Counted from the stretch's first letter, positions 25,335-34,803 are shown. The stretch is DNA of 64,000 nucleotides from Streptomyces sp. HB132 (GCF_016909575.1 NZ_JAFBGA010000023.1:23327-87326), one strand, 5' to 3'. Notes: generated by a model not told the origin, from the letters alone. A program made the numbers and translations.

Positions 25335-26555
25335 ATGCGTGTCCTCCTGGTCGGTGCGGGAGGGGTGGGCACGGCGATCACCGGGATCGCGGCCCGCCGG
25401 TCCTTCTTCGAGCACATGACGGTCGCCGACTACGACCTCGGACGGGCGGAGAGAGCCGTCGCCGCGCTCGTGGAACGGGGCGAGCGTTTCGGCGCGGTCC
25501 GGCTGGACGCCTCCGACCCCGTGGCCGTGCGCGCCGCGCTCGAGGAACACCGCTGCGACGTCCTGCTCAACGCCACCGACCCCCGGTTCGTCATGCCTCT
25601 GTTCGAGGCGGCGCTCGCGCACGGCGCGCATTACCTCGACATGGCCATGTCCCTGTCCCGGCCGCATCCTTCCCGACCGTACGAGGAGTGCGGGGTCAAG
25701 CTCGGGGACGCCCAGTTCGACCGGGCGCCGGAGTGGGAGGCGGCCGGACGTCTCGCACTGGTCGGCATGGGGGTGGAGCCAGGGCTCTCGGACGTGTTCG
25801 CCCGGTACGCCTCCGACGAACTCTTCGACGAGATCGAGGAGATCGGTATCCGCGACGGTGCCGACCTGACGGTGGAGGGCTACGACTTCGCACCGTCCTT
25901 CAGTATCTGGACGACCATCGAGGAGTGCCTGAACCCACCGGTCGTCTACGAGCAGGGGCGGGGCTGGTTCACCACCGCCCCCTTCAGCGATCCGGAGGTA
26001 TTCGACTTCCCCGAGGGCATCGGGCCCGTCGAGTGCGTCAACGTGGAGCACGAGGAGGTGCTGCTCGTACCGCGCTGGCTGAAGGCCCGGCGCGTCACCT
26101 TCAAGTACGGGCTGGGCGACGAGTTCATCGGGGTGCTGCGTACGCTCCACAAGCTGGGTCTCGACCGTACGGAGCCCGTCCCGGTGAAGAGCGACGCAGG
26201 CCCCGCCAGGGTCTCGCCCCGTGACGTGGTGGCCGCATGCCTGCCCGACCCGGCCGGGCTCGGTGAGCGGATGCACGGGAAGACGTGCGCGGGCACCTGG
26301 GTCAAGGGCAGCAAGGACGGGCGCCCCAGAGAGGTCTACCTCTACCACGTGGTCGACAACCAGTGGTCGATGCGTGAATACGGCTCCCAGGCCGTGGTCT
26401 GGCAGACGGCGATCAACCCTGTTGCCGCGCTCGAACTCATCGCCGGCGGCCTCTGGGGCGGCAGCGGGGTGCTGGGACCCGAGGCCATGCCGCCGCGGCC
26501 CTTCCTCGACCTGCTGACGGAGTACGGGGCTCCCTGGGGCATCCGCGAGCAGTGA
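25335..26555 (+). CDS. Saccharopine dehydrogenase family protein
   Basis: 406 residues. An N-terminal Rossmann fold (VLLVGAGGVGTAI at 3-15) is followed by VLLNATDPRFVMPL and the middle substrate domain of the Lys9/saccharopine-dehydrogenase fold (MGVEPGLSDVFARYA). Characterised relatives make or split saccharopine, carboxyspermidine or homospermidine-type imine products. The APC-type amino acid/polyamine permease downstream suggests amino-acid or polyamine metabolism. GAGGAG lies 10 nt before the ATG. The true substrate cannot be read from the sequence. Confidence 0.83.
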   Translation: MRVLLVGAGGVGTAITGIAARRSFFEHMTVADYDLGRAERAVAALVERGERFGAVRLDASDPVAVRAALEEHRCDVLLNATDPRFVMPLFEAALAHGAHYLDMAMSLSRPHPSRPYEECGVKLGDAQFDRAPEWEAAGRLALVGMGVEPGLSDVFARYASDELFDEIEEIGIRDGADLTVEGYDFAPSFSIWTTIEECLNPPVVYEQGRGWFTTAPFSDPEVFDFPEGIGPVECVNVEHEEVLLVPRWLKARRVTFKYGLGDEFIGVLRTLHKLGLDRTEPVPVKSDAGPARVSPRDVVAACLPDPAGLGERMHGKTCAGTWVKGSKDGRPREVYLYHVVDNQWSMREYGSQAVVWQTAINPVAALELIAGGLWGGSGVLGPEAMPPRPFLDLLTEYGAPWGIREQ

Positions 26556-26664
26556 CCGCCGACCGGACGGGCTCCCGCCGGACGTGCGCTCCCGCGGGTG
26601 TCTCCCTAGCATGTGGAAGGAAATATTCCGCCTGCTCTTCAGGCCAGTGACCGAGCGAGGGAGC

Positions 26665-28158
26665 ATGGCAGAGGAAAGCGCCGGACCAGCATCACCGGCG
26701 AGCTTGAAGCCGAACGCGATCGGATTCGTCGACGCCCTGGTCATCGGACTGAACGCCACGTCCCCCGCCTACTCGGTGGCGGCCGTCATCGGCCCGATCG
26801 TGGCACTCGTGGGTATCTACGCACCCGGGACGCTCTTCGCCTCATTCGTACCGATGCTCTTCATCGCCTCGGCCTTCTACTACCTGAACAAGGTCGACCA
26901 GGACTGCGGGACGACATTCTCCTGGGTGACCCGGGCGATGGGGCCCTGGACCGGGTGGCTCGGCGGCTGGGCCATCGCCATGACCGGTGTGCTCGTGGTC
27001 GGGTCGCTGGCGGATGTCGCCGTCAGCTTCGGTCTGCTGGCCGTGGGCCTCGACAGCTGGGCCGAGAACGAGTTCGTGCGGCAGTTGCTCGCGGTGCTTC
27101 TGATCATCGTGATGACCGGGCTGTGCGTCATCGGGACCGAACTGTCGGCCAAGGTGCAGAACGTCCTCATCCTGGCGCAGGTGGCCTTCCTGATCATCTT
27201 CGTGATCGTCGCGCTCTACCGCGTCTACGCGGGCACGACATCCTTCGACTCCGTCAAACCCTCGGCCGAGTGGCTCAACCCCTTCGGAGCGGGTGGCGCG
27301 GCGCTCACGAGCGGTCTGCTGCTGGGCGTGTTCATCTACTGGGGCTGGGAATCGGCCGTCAACCTCACCGAGGAGGTCGAGGACTCCGCGAGCGCGCCCG
27401 GGAAGGCTGGTGTGTGGTCGACCGTCATCCTGCTGGTGACCTATCTGTCCGTCGGCTTCGCGGTCGTCGCGTTCGCCGGAACGGCGTACCTCGCGGACAA
27501 CGCCGCCGAGGAGGAGTTCATCTTCGCGCTGCTCGCCGGCGAGGTGATGGGGGGCTGGGACTGGATCGTGCTGCTGGCCGTGGCGACGTCCGCGATCGCC
27601 TCGACCCAGACCACCATCATCCCGGCGTCGCGCACCGCGCTGTCGATGGCCCGCCGGCGGGCGCTGCCCGCTCACTTCGCCCATATCAGCCCCCGGTTCC
27701 GTACTCCCGACGTGAGCACGTGGTGGGTGGCCGCCATCGCCATCGCCTGGTATCTCGTCGTCAGCCAGATCAGCGAGAACGCACTCTTCGACTCGCTGAC
27801 CGCGCTGTCCCTGCTCATCGCCTTCTACTACGCGCTCACCGGAGTGGCGTGCGTCGTCTACTACCGCCGCCATCTGACCGAGAGCGTGCGCAACTTCCTG
27901 CTCATCGGCCTCGGCCCGCTGGTCGGAGCCGGGCTGCTCACCTGGCTGCTCGTCCGGTCGGTCATGGATATGTCCGACCCGGCGAACTCCTACAGCGGAA
28001 CCTCCTGGTTCGGGCTGGGCCCCCCGCTCGTCATCGGCATCGGCATCAGCCTGATCGGAGTCGTGCTCATGGTGGTGCTGCGGTTCCGGTCGCCGTCCTT
28101 CTGGGCCGAACGCCGTGGCGTCGTCGACCCGGACCTCGTACGCGGCAAGGAGACCTGA
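26665..28158 (+). CDS. APC family amino acid/polyamine permease
   Basis: 497 residues with about 12 membrane helices. The first helix region, NAIGFVDALVIGLNATSPAYS, carries the unwound substrate-binding pattern of the APC superfamily, and the middle GVFIYWGWESAVNLTEE is typical of the group with a ..WES.. helix 6. It likely imports an amino acid or polyamine. The ATG behind GAGGGAGC was chosen over an in-frame ATG upstream because that extension (MWKEIFRLLF...) has no ribosome site. It is followed after 1 nt by a universal stress protein, a common pairing in streptomycetes. Confidence 0.86.
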   Translation: MAEESAGPASPASLKPNAIGFVDALVIGLNATSPAYSVAAVIGPIVALVGIYAPGTLFASFVPMLFIASAFYYLNKVDQDCGTTFSWVTRAMGPWTGWLGGWAIAMTGVLVVGSLADVAVSFGLLAVGLDSWAENEFVRQLLAVLLIIVMTGLCVIGTELSAKVQNVLILAQVAFLIIFVIVALYRVYAGTTSFDSVKPSAEWLNPFGAGGAALTSGLLLGVFIYWGWESAVNLTEEVEDSASAPGKAGVWSTVILLVTYLSVGFAVVAFAGTAYLADNAAEEEFIFALLAGEVMGGWDWIVLLAVATSAIASTQTTIIPASRTALSMARRRALPAHFAHISPRFRTPDVSTWWVAAIAIAWYLVVSQISENALFDSLTALSLLIAFYYALTGVACVVYYRRHLTESVRNFLLIGLGPLVGAGLLTWLLVRSVMDMSDPANSYSGTSWFGLGPPLVIGIGISLIGVVLMVVLRFRSPSFWAERRGVVDPDLVRGKET

Positions 28159-28159
28159 G

Positions 28160-28576
28160 ATGTCCGTGGTCCTCGGGTACGACGAGTCACCCGGCGCCGC
28201 ACGCGCCCTGCGGACGGCGATCGAGGTGGCCGCCGCGTACGGCGAGCCGCTCGTCCTGGTCTACGGCGCGGCACCGCCCGGACCCACCGGCGAGGAGTAC
28301 CGCGCTCACTACGACGCGATCCGCCAGGCGGGGCGCGCGGGGCTGGAACACGCGCTCGCCGCGGCCGAGGAGGCCGGTGTGCCGACCACGGTCGAGGTCA
28401 TCGACATGAGCCCGGCACAGGCGCTGATCGAAGCCGCCTCGCGCCACGGGGCGAGGGTCATCGTGGTGGGGACCTGGGGCGAGAGCCCGATTCGTGGGGC
28501 GCTGCTCGGCTCCACCCCGCACAAACTCCTGCACCTGTCGACCGTTCCGGTGCTGTGCGTCCCGACCGAGGTCTGA
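28160..28576 (+). CDS. Universal stress protein (UspA family)
   Basis: 138 residues, a single Usp domain. The ATP-binding signature G-2x-G-9x-G(S/T) is present as GTWGESPIRGALLGST, followed by HKLLHLSTVPVLCVP. The N-terminal VVLGYDESPGAARAL holds the conserved aspartate. It begins 1 nt after the permease stop, with AAGGAGA inside the permease's last codons, so it is co-expressed and may modulate the transporter. Confidence 0.9.
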   Translation: MSVVLGYDESPGAARALRTAIEVAAAYGEPLVLVYGAAPPGPTGEEYRAHYDAIRQAGRAGLEHALAAAEEAGVPTTVEVIDMSPAQALIEAASRHGARVIVVGTWGESPIRGALLGSTPHKLLHLSTVPVLCVPTEV

Positions 28577-28610
28577 TCGGACGGGGGCCGGGACGCGACG
28601 ACCCCTCCGG

Positions 28611-29696
28611 TCAGCCCAGCACCGCCGCCCGCACGCACAGCACGTCCGGCAGGTGTGAGACGAGCTGCTGCCAGCTGTCGCCGTCGTCCGCGCTCGCGTA
28701 CACCTCGCCGTTGCGGTTGCCGAAGTAGACCCCTGCCGGGTCGGCGTCGTCCGTGCAGAGCGCGTCACGAAGCACTGTGCCGTAGTGATCACCGTCCGGG
28801 AGACCCTGTGTGAGCGGCTCCCAGGACTCTCCGGCGTCCCTCGTGCGGAACACCCGGCAGCGGTGCCCGGCCGGCACACGGTCCGCGTCGGCGTTGATCG
28901 GGAAGACGTAGAACGTGTCCCCGCGATGCGGGTGCGCCGCGGCGGCGAAGCCGAAGTCCGAGGGCAGACCCGCGCCGATGTCCTTCCAGTGCTCCCCGGA
29001 GTCGTCGCTGCGGAACACGCCCCAGTGGTTCTGCAGATAGAGCCGGTCGGGGTCCGCCGCGTCCCGGGTCACCTTGTGCACGCACTGGCCGAACTCGGGG
29101 TCCGGGTCCGGCAGGAACACGGCGGAGACGCCCTTGTTGGCAGGGGTCCAGCGCTCGCCGCCGTCCCTGGTGCGGAAGACCCCCGCGGTGGAGACGGCGA
29201 CGGTCACCGCTCCGGCGTCCCGCCGGTCCGTCAGGATGGTGTGCAGTCCCTCGCCACCGCCGCCCGGGACCCACTTGGACCGCGTCGGGTGTTCCCACAG
29301 CGGCCGGACCAGCTCGAAGGACTCGCCCCGGTCGTCGGACCGGAACAGCGCCGCGGGCTCGGTCCCCGCGTACACGACGCCGGGGGCCTCGGGGCCGGCG
29401 GGATGCAGCTGCCACACGCGCTCCAGCGACGCCTCCGTGAACTGCGGGAACTTCACCGCGGGCCGCTTCGGTTCGACCCAGGTCGCTCCCAGGTCGTCGG
29501 AGTGGAAGACCGACGGGCCCCAGTGCGCGCTGTCGCCGCCGACCAGCAGCCTGGGCTCGTCGCCGCGGGTGTCGATCGCGATGGAGTAGATCGCCTGCGC
29601 GTTGAAATGCGGATCGCCGAACGTCCATGAGCCGCCGTGTCTGCGACCGATGAAGAGTCCTTTGCGCGTGCCTACGGTGAGCAGAACATCGGTCAT
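28611..29696 (-). CDS. BNR/sialidase-like beta-propeller protein
   Basis: 361 residues with repeated Asp-box motifs (S.DDG..W): SDDLGATW, SDDRGESF, TRDGGERW, SDDSGEHW, TRDAGESW and SADDGDSW. These mark six or so propeller blades of the BNR/VPS10/glycosyl-hydrolase-like group (exo-alpha-sialidase-like). There is no signal peptide, so it is probably cytoplasmic and not a secreted sialidase. Enzymatic activity is uncertain because the arginine triad of sialidases is not evident. GGGAGG stands 7 nt before the ATG. Confidence 0.8.
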   Translation of the reverse strand: MTDVLLTVGTRKGLFIGRRHGGSWTFGDPHFNAQAIYSIAIDTRGDEPRLLVGGDSAHWGPSVFHSDDLGATWVEPKRPAVKFPQFTEASLERVWQLHPAGPEAPGVVYAGTEPAALFRSDDRGESFELVRPLWEHPTRSKWVPGGGGEGLHTILTDRRDAGAVTVAVSTAGVFRTRDGGERWTPANKGVSAVFLPDPDPEFGQCVHKVTRDAADPDRLYLQNHWGVFRSDDSGEHWKDIGAGLPSDFGFAAAAHPHRGDTFYVFPINADADRVPAGHRCRVFRTRDAGESWEPLTQGLPDGDHYGTVLRDALCTDDADPAGVYFGNRNGEVYASADDGDSWQQLVSHLPDVLCVRAAVLG

Positions 29697-29851
29697 GAGT
29701 GGACCTCCCGAGACGCCGTTGTGCCGGACGGGCCCAGTCTGCACCCCGCCACTGACAGTGCCCGGGACATGCGGGTCGGCCCAGGTCGGAGCGGTCGCGG
29801 CAAGCACACCGGGGCCCGGGCACGCCTCCGCGGCGGGTGTGCCCGGGACGT

Positions 29852-30391
29852 CTACGGCGTCCCGCTGCCGGGCTGTTGCTCCCGGGACTCCTCGCGGGCG
29901 CGGACCAGCAGCCGCGTCGTGCTCCCGTCCGCCTCGGATATGTCCCGCACGTGCCGGAAGCCGATACGGCGCAGCAGCGCCAGGGAGGCAACGTTCTCCG
30001 CGGCGACCGTGGCGTACACGTCGCGCAGTCCCAGTACGCCGAATCCGTAGTCCACGAGTGACCCGGCCAGTTCGGTGCCGAGCCCCCGCCCCCAGGCGTC
30101 GGGGGCCAGGGCGTAGATGATCTCGTGCCCGCCGGACTCCGGGGTGGGTTTGATCTCGGCGTGGCCCACCGTCGTGCCGTCTTCGCGGACCACCCACACG
30201 TCGAAGAGGTCCCGGGCGTACACCTTGCTGAAGAGCCGCCCGAAGACGGCGCGGTCCTCCGCCTCCGCGCAGGGGCCGTCGCCCATCCAACGGGACACCC
30301 GGGCGTCCTGGAACAGGGCGACGAACTCCTCCTCGTCGCACGGCGTGTACGGGGTCAGCAGCAGCCGTGCCGTTCGCAGTTCCGGAGTCAC
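29852..30391 (-). CDS. GNAT family N-acetyltransferase (RimJ/RimL-like)
   Basis: 179 residues. LRTARLLLTPYTPCDEEEF is the usual RimJ/RimL-type start; the acetyl-CoA pyrophosphate loop is APDAWGRGLGTELA (Q/RxxGxG/A), and ENVASLALLRRIGFRHV is the conserved last core motif. It would transfer an acetyl group to a protein N-terminus or small amine. Its GTG overlaps the TGA of the LacI gene as GTGA, so it is co-translated with the regulator of the sugar locus. Confidence 0.87.
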   Translation of the reverse strand: MTPELRTARLLLTPYTPCDEEEFVALFQDARVSRWMGDGPCAEAEDRAVFGRLFSKVYARDLFDVWVVREDGTTVGHAEIKPTPESGGHEIIYALAPDAWGRGLGTELAGSLVDYGFGVLGLRDVYATVAAENVASLALLRRIGFRHVRDISEADGSTTRLLVRAREESREQQPGSGTP

Positions 30392-31455
30392 GGGCCGCCC
30401 GTCGACGGCGGGGCCGTGCTGCTGCGGACGACCAGGCTCGTGGCCAGGTCGACCCGGGTGGTCGCCGGCTGCTTGCCCCGGCCCAGGTCGAGGACCAGGC
30501 GGGCCGCGGTCTCCGCCATCTCCACGAGCGGCTGGCGCACCGTGGTGAGCGGCGGTCCGATCCAGCGGGTGAGCGGCAGGTCGTCGAAGCCGACCACACT
30601 GAGGTCCTCCGGGATCCGCAGACCCAGCTCGCGCGCGGCCTCGTAGACGCCGAGCGCCTGCAGGTCGTTCCCCGCGAAGACGGCCGTGGGCGGTTCCGGG
30701 AGCCGGAGCAGTTCCAGGGCGGCCCTGTAGCCGTCCTCGTGGTTGAACTCGCCCTCCCGCACGAGCGCCGGGTCCATCGGAACACCCGAGGTCTCCAGCG
30801 CGGCGCGGTAGCCGTCCAGCCGGGCGCGGCTGCACATCATCCGGGCAGGCCCGCCGATGACACCGATCCGCCGGTGGCCCAGACCCGTCAGGTGGCGGGT
30901 GGCGGCAAGGCCGCCCTGCCAGTTGCCCGCCCCGACCGACGGGATGTCGTCCCCGGGGTCGCCCGCCGGATCGACGACGACGAAGGGGATGGAGCGGCTG
31001 GTCAACTGGGCGCGCTGCGACGCGTCGAGGTCCGAGAGCACCAGGATCACTCCGGCCGGGCGGCGGGCCAGGACGCCGTCCACCCAGGTCTGGCCGGGGG
31101 TGAGCCGGCCGGCACTCTCCGAGAGGACCAGGCTCAGGCCCTCGTCCCTCGCGACGTTCTCGACGCCCCGGACGACCTCCATCGCCCACGCGCTGTCCAG
31201 CTCGTGGAAGACCAGGTCGATGAGCCTGGACTGCTGGGAGGCGCCACGCCTGCGGCGGTAGCCGTGCCGCAGCAACAGCTCCTCCACCTTCGTGCGCGTA
31301 CCCGGGGCGACATCGGCTCGGCCGTTCAGCACTTTCGAAACTGTCGGCGCCGAAACTCCGGCTGCTCGGGCGATCTCCGCCAGCGTGGCGGTGCTCTCCG
31401 GCGACTCGTCGACGGACGCCTTCTCCTGTTGGGGCCGGACCTTTGCAGGGCTCAT
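30388..31455 (-). CDS. LacI family regulator of the adjacent sugar operon (BxlR-like)
   Basis: 355 residues. A LacI-type helix-turn-helix (ATLAEIARAAGVSAPTVSKV) begins at about residue 21, later than usual because of a ~20-residue extension, and a periplasmic-binding-protein-like effector domain follows (VVGFDDLPLTRWIGPPLTTVRQP). Divergent from the binding-protein gene, it is placed like BxlR of Streptomyces thermoviolaceus, which represses the xylobiose operon. It would bind the CGAA-N3-TTCG sites in this region. The ATG chosen (MSPAKV) is 19 codons inside the open frame. Confidence 0.88.
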   Translation of the reverse strand: MSPAKVRPQQEKASVDESPESTATLAEIARAAGVSAPTVSKVLNGRADVAPGTRTKVEELLLRHGYRRRRGASQQSRLIDLVFHELDSAWAMEVVRGVENVARDEGLSLVLSESAGRLTPGQTWVDGVLARRPAGVILVLSDLDASQRAQLTSRSIPFVVVDPAGDPGDDIPSVGAGNWQGGLAATRHLTGLGHRRIGVIGGPARMMCSRARLDGYRAALETSGVPMDPALVREGEFNHEDGYRAALELLRLPEPPTAVFAGNDLQALGVYEAARELGLRIPEDLSVVGFDDLPLTRWIGPPLTTVRQPLVEMAETAARLVLDLGRGKQPATTRVDLATSLVVRSSTAPPSTGGP

Positions 31456-31581
31456 GCACGAATCGTAGCTCGCCCGGGGGCCCGCATCGCGGTCCGGGCA
31501 AGGTTCGTACATCGTTGCTCCGGCCCTCTTGACGGGCCCGAAACGCGACCGTACGGTTCCGGCAACATTCGATATGCAAGC

Positions 31582-31592
31582 CGAAACATTCG
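31582..31592. promoter_or_regulatory. Putative operator CGAAACATTCG between the LacI gene and sugar operon
   Basis: An inverted repeat CGAA-N3-TTCG ends 15 bp before the binding-protein ATG. AACATTCGA occurs twice in this promoter region (31564-31572 and 31586-31594). The same core, CGAAACTTTCG, recurs inside a 17-bp palindrome just after the operon. Placement suits autoregulation and repression by the divergent LacI protein. Confidence 0.55.
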
Positions 31593-31607
31593 ACAGAGGG
31601 TGCGGTC

Positions 31608-32915
31608 ATGCGGTCGGGGATATTCACTCAGGGCACACGTACGACGAGATGGGTCGCGGCCGGCGCCGCGATGGTCATGGCCGGCCTGCTGGCCGGCTGC
31701 GGCTCCGGGGACAGCGGCGGCGACAGCGGAACCATCACCGCCTACGTCTACGGCGACGACGCGGTCAAGGTCCAGCAGGCCGCGGTCGACACGTTCAACA
31801 AGACCTCCGAGGTCAAGGTGAAGCTGGTGTCGGTCCCCGGTACCGACTACGTGAACAAGCTGCGCAGCGCCATGGGCTCGCCCAGTGCCCCGGACGTCTT
31901 CTTCAACTGGGGCGGCGGTTCCATCAAGCCGTACGTCGACTCCGGGAACCTGGTCGACCTCACGTCGACGATCGAGGGCGACGCCACGCTGAAGGACGGC
32001 TTCCTTCCCTCGATCATGACGGCCGGCGGTCTCGAAGGGCGGGTCTACGGGGTGCCCATGCGCGGCATGCAGCCCGTGATGCTCTTCTACAACAAGGCGC
32101 TCTTCGCCGAGCACGAGATCGAGCCCCCCAAGACCTGGGAGGATCTCCAGACGGCCATCAGGACCTTCAAGGCCGCCGGTATCACCCCCTTCGCGCTCGG
32201 CGGCTCCGACAAGTGGCCCGAACTGATGTGGATGGAGTACCTGCTGGACCGGATCGGCGGCCCGGAGGTCTTCAAGAGGATCCAGGACGGCGACACGGAG
32301 GGCTGGGGCGACCCGGCGGTGCTCAAGACGGCGCAGACCGTCAAGGAGCTGATCGACGACGGCGCGTTCGGCAAGAACTTCAACTCCGTCGACTACGGCA
32401 ACGGGGGAGCCCCGACCCTGCTGAACAAGGGCAAGGCCGCCATGCACCTCATGGGCTCGTGGGAGTACTCGACCCAGCTGGGCAAGGCCCCCGAGTTCGC
32501 CGAGAGGGACCTGGGCTGGACCGCGTTCCCGACGGTCGCCGGCGGGGTGGGGGACCCCACGAACGTCGTGGGCAACCCCACCAACTACTGGTCGGTCAAC
32601 GCCAGGACCAAGCACAAGGACACCGCCCTCGCGTTCCTGAAGGCGATGGCGTCGAAGTCCTACGCCCAGTCCCTCGTCGACAACGGTGACGTACCCACCA
32701 CGTCCAACGCGGCCTCGATGCTGAGCGGTTCACCCAATCCCGAGTTCGCCGCCTACCAGTACGAGATGGTGCAGGAGGCCCCGAGCTTCACCCTCTCGTG
32801 GGACCAGGCACTCGAAGCCCAGTACGCCACACCACTGCTCACGGAGATCAGCAAGCTGTTCGCCGCGAAGACCACCCCCGAGCAGTTCGTCGCAGCGATG
32901 AAGGCCGCCAAGTAA
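31608..32915 (+). CDS. Sugar ABC transporter substrate-binding lipoprotein (BxlE-like)
   Basis: 435 residues. A signal peptide ends in the lipobox LLAGC, so Cys31 becomes the lipidated N-terminus, followed by a serine/glycine linker. The rest is a family 1 (MalE-type) solute-binding fold: GTDYVNKLRSAMGS, YGVPMRGMQPVMLFYNKALF, MGSWEYS. Family, gene order and the GH3 enzyme at the end of the operon suggest uptake of a beta-linked disaccharide such as xylobiose. Two permease genes follow at once. No ATPase is encoded here; streptomycete sugar importers of this type share the MsiK ATPase encoded elsewhere. Confidence 0.9.
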   Translation: MRSGIFTQGTRTTRWVAAGAAMVMAGLLAGCGSGDSGGDSGTITAYVYGDDAVKVQQAAVDTFNKTSEVKVKLVSVPGTDYVNKLRSAMGSPSAPDVFFNWGGGSIKPYVDSGNLVDLTSTIEGDATLKDGFLPSIMTAGGLEGRVYGVPMRGMQPVMLFYNKALFAEHEIEPPKTWEDLQTAIRTFKAAGITPFALGGSDKWPELMWMEYLLDRIGGPEVFKRIQDGDTEGWGDPAVLKTAQTVKELIDDGAFGKNFNSVDYGNGGAPTLLNKGKAAMHLMGSWEYSTQLGKAPEFAERDLGWTAFPTVAGGVGDPTNVVGNPTNYWSVNARTKHKDTALAFLKAMASKSYAQSLVDNGDVPTTSNAASMLSGSPNPEFAAYQYEMVQEAPSFTLSWDQALEAQYATPLLTEISKLFAAKTTPEQFVAAMKAAK

Positions 32916-32917
32916 CG

Positions 32918-33847
32918 ATGTCCCACCACACTCCGGTCGTGAAGAGGCGCGGGAACGGGAGGGCGGCCGTCGGCGACACCGGCCGCCCGCCGGTCGCCTG
33001 GGCCCTCCCCGGCATCCTCTTCTTCGCCGTCTTCGCGATCGTCCCCCTGACGATCGCCGTCTATCTCTCCTTCTGCGAATGGGACGGGCTCAACTCCCCG
33101 ACCCTTACCGGCCTGGACAACTGGACCCGGCTGTTCAAGGACTCCGAGTTCGGCCGGGCCGCCTGGCTGAGCCTGCTCCTCACCACGATCAGCTGGGTCT
33201 TCCAGACCCCGGTGGCCCTGCTGCTGGGCGTCTGGGCGGCCGGCCGCCGACGCAGCCGCGCGTTCCTCTCCGCGATCTTCTTCATCCCGCTGCTGCTCTC
33301 CACCACCGCCATCGCGATGCTGTTCCACGCCCTGCTGGATCCCAACTTCGGTGTGATCCGGACGATCGGACCCTGGCTCGGCATCGATCCCAACGTCATG
33401 GGGTCGTCCACCGGCGCCCTGCTCGTCGTGGCGTTCGTCGGCGGGTGGCAGTTCATGCCCTTCCACACGCTCATCTACCAGGGCGGCGCCCGGCAGATCC
33501 CGGAGGTCCTCTACCAGGCCGCGTCCATCGACGGTGCGGGCATGGTGCGGCAGTTCTTCCACATCACGCTGCCGCAACTGCGGCACACGATGACGACCTC
33601 GTCGGTGCTGATGATCGTAGGCTCGCTGACCTACTTCGACACCGTGCTCATCATGACCAAGGGCGGTCCCGGTACGGACACGACGATCCTGCCCTACCTG
33701 ATGTACCGGACGGGTTTCCAGACGTACGACCTCGGCTACGCGGCTGCCGTCGCCACCGCACTCGTCGTGGTGGCCACCAGCATCTCGCTGATCATGGTCC
33801 GCCTCAGTGGCTTCGGGTCCATGAGGTCCACCCGGGAAGGTATGTGA
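32918..33847 (+). CDS. Sugar ABC transporter permease 1 (BxlF/MalF-like)
   Basis: 309 residues, about six membrane helices. The cytoplasmic EAA loop, EVLYQAASIDGAGMVRQFFHITLP, is where the ATPase docks and is well conserved. It begins 2 bp after the binding-protein stop, with AAGGCCGCCAAG overlapping as ribosome site, and is followed by the second permease after 4 bp. It forms the heterodimeric inner-membrane channel for the disaccharide importer. Confidence 0.92.
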   Translation: MSHHTPVVKRRGNGRAAVGDTGRPPVAWALPGILFFAVFAIVPLTIAVYLSFCEWDGLNSPTLTGLDNWTRLFKDSEFGRAAWLSLLLTTISWVFQTPVALLLGVWAAGRRRSRAFLSAIFFIPLLLSTTAIAMLFHALLDPNFGVIRTIGPWLGIDPNVMGSSTGALLVVAFVGGWQFMPFHTLIYQGGARQIPEVLYQAASIDGAGMVRQFFHITLPQLRHTMTTSSVLMIVGSLTYFDTVLIMTKGGPGTDTTILPYLMYRTGFQTYDLGYAAAVATALVVVATSISLIMVRLSGFGSMRSTREGM

Positions 33848-33851
33848 CGCG

Positions 33852-34751
33852 ATGTCGACCGACACCCGCCCCACAGCGCCGCCGCGCCGCGCCGCTCCCA
33901 TCGCGCCGCGCGCCCGCCGTACGGGCCGACCACGCAGGTCCCTGGGCAACCCGGTGGCCGGCATCGGTTCGCTCATCTGGCTGGTCATCGTTCTGGTGCC
34001 GCTCTACACGCTGGTCTCCGCGTCGCTGATGCGCCAGGACGAGGCCCTGAACGGCGACCCGCTGGCGATCCCCACCGATCCGACACTCGAGAACTACGGC
34101 ACCGTGCTGAACAGCGGGTTCCTGACGCTGATCGGCAACACGGCGATCGTCGCCGTGGCCACGGTCGCCATCGTGCTGGTGCTCTCCGTCCCGGTCGCGT
34201 ACGTGGCGGTGCGCACCCGCAGCCGCCTCTCCTCGCTCGCCTTCCGGACCTTCCTGCTGGGCGTGGCGATCCCGGCGCAGGCGGTGATCGTGCCGCTCTA
34301 TCTCATGATCGGCGAGATGGGGCTGTACGACACGCTGTGGGCGATCATCCTGCCCACGGCCGCCTTCGCGATGCCCGTCGCGGTCCTCGTGCTCAGCGGC
34401 ACCATGCGCGACGTCTCCGAGGAGATGTACGAGGCGATGGCCCTCGACGGCGCCTCGTCCGTGCGCATGCTGTGGCAGCTCGCGGTGCCGATGTCCAAGG
34501 CGGGGATCAGTACGGTGGCGATCTTCTCCGCCCTGCAGGCGTGGAACGGCTTCCTGTTCCCGCTGATCCTCACGCAGTCGGAGGAGCAGCGCGTGCTGAC
34601 GCTGGGACTGTTCAACTTCATGAGCCAGTTCGGAGTGAACATCCCCGCGGTACTGGCAGCGATCGTCCTCTCCGTCATCCCCATCTTCGCCGTGTACCTC
34701 GTGGCCCGGCGGGCGCTGATCGACGGACTGATGGGGGTGGGCGGCAAGTAG
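33852..34751 (+). CDS. Sugar ABC transporter permease 2 (BxlG/MalG-like)
   Basis: 299 residues with a basic, proline-rich N-terminal tail of about 30 residues, then six membrane helices. The EAA loop reads EEMYEAMALDGASSVRMLWQLAVP. The middle FRTFLLGVAIPAQAVIVPLY and WNGFLFPLILTQ are typical of MalG-type subunits. Partner of the preceding permease. Confidence 0.92.
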   Translation: MSTDTRPTAPPRRAAPIAPRARRTGRPRRSLGNPVAGIGSLIWLVIVLVPLYTLVSASLMRQDEALNGDPLAIPTDPTLENYGTVLNSGFLTLIGNTAIVAVATVAIVLVLSVPVAYVAVRTRSRLSSLAFRTFLLGVAIPAQAVIVPLYLMIGEMGLYDTLWAIILPTAAFAMPVAVLVLSGTMRDVSEEMYEAMALDGASSVRMLWQLAVPMSKAGISTVAIFSALQAWNGFLFPLILTQSEEQRVLTLGLFNFMSQFGVNIPAVLAAIVLSVIPIFAVYLVARRALIDGLMGVGGK

Positions 34752-34803
34752 CACACGGACGCCGCCCCGGACCACCGCACTCATGAGAGGAACCCCTGCC
34801 GCC

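Noticed and set aside
25257..26759. A 500-codon open frame antisense to the saccharopine-dehydrogenase-like gene
   Set aside because: No motif and no ribosome site, and the codon bias belongs to the opposite strand.
28611..29696. Calling the BNR-repeat protein a sialidase
   Set aside because: Asp boxes are present, but there is no signal peptide and no visible catalytic arginine triad; the repeats only define the propeller.
31327..31341. CACTTTCGAAACTGT inside the LacI gene as a third operator
   Set aside because: It is simply the codons for the conserved TVSKV of the helix-turn-helix, so the resemblance to the operators is expected by chance.
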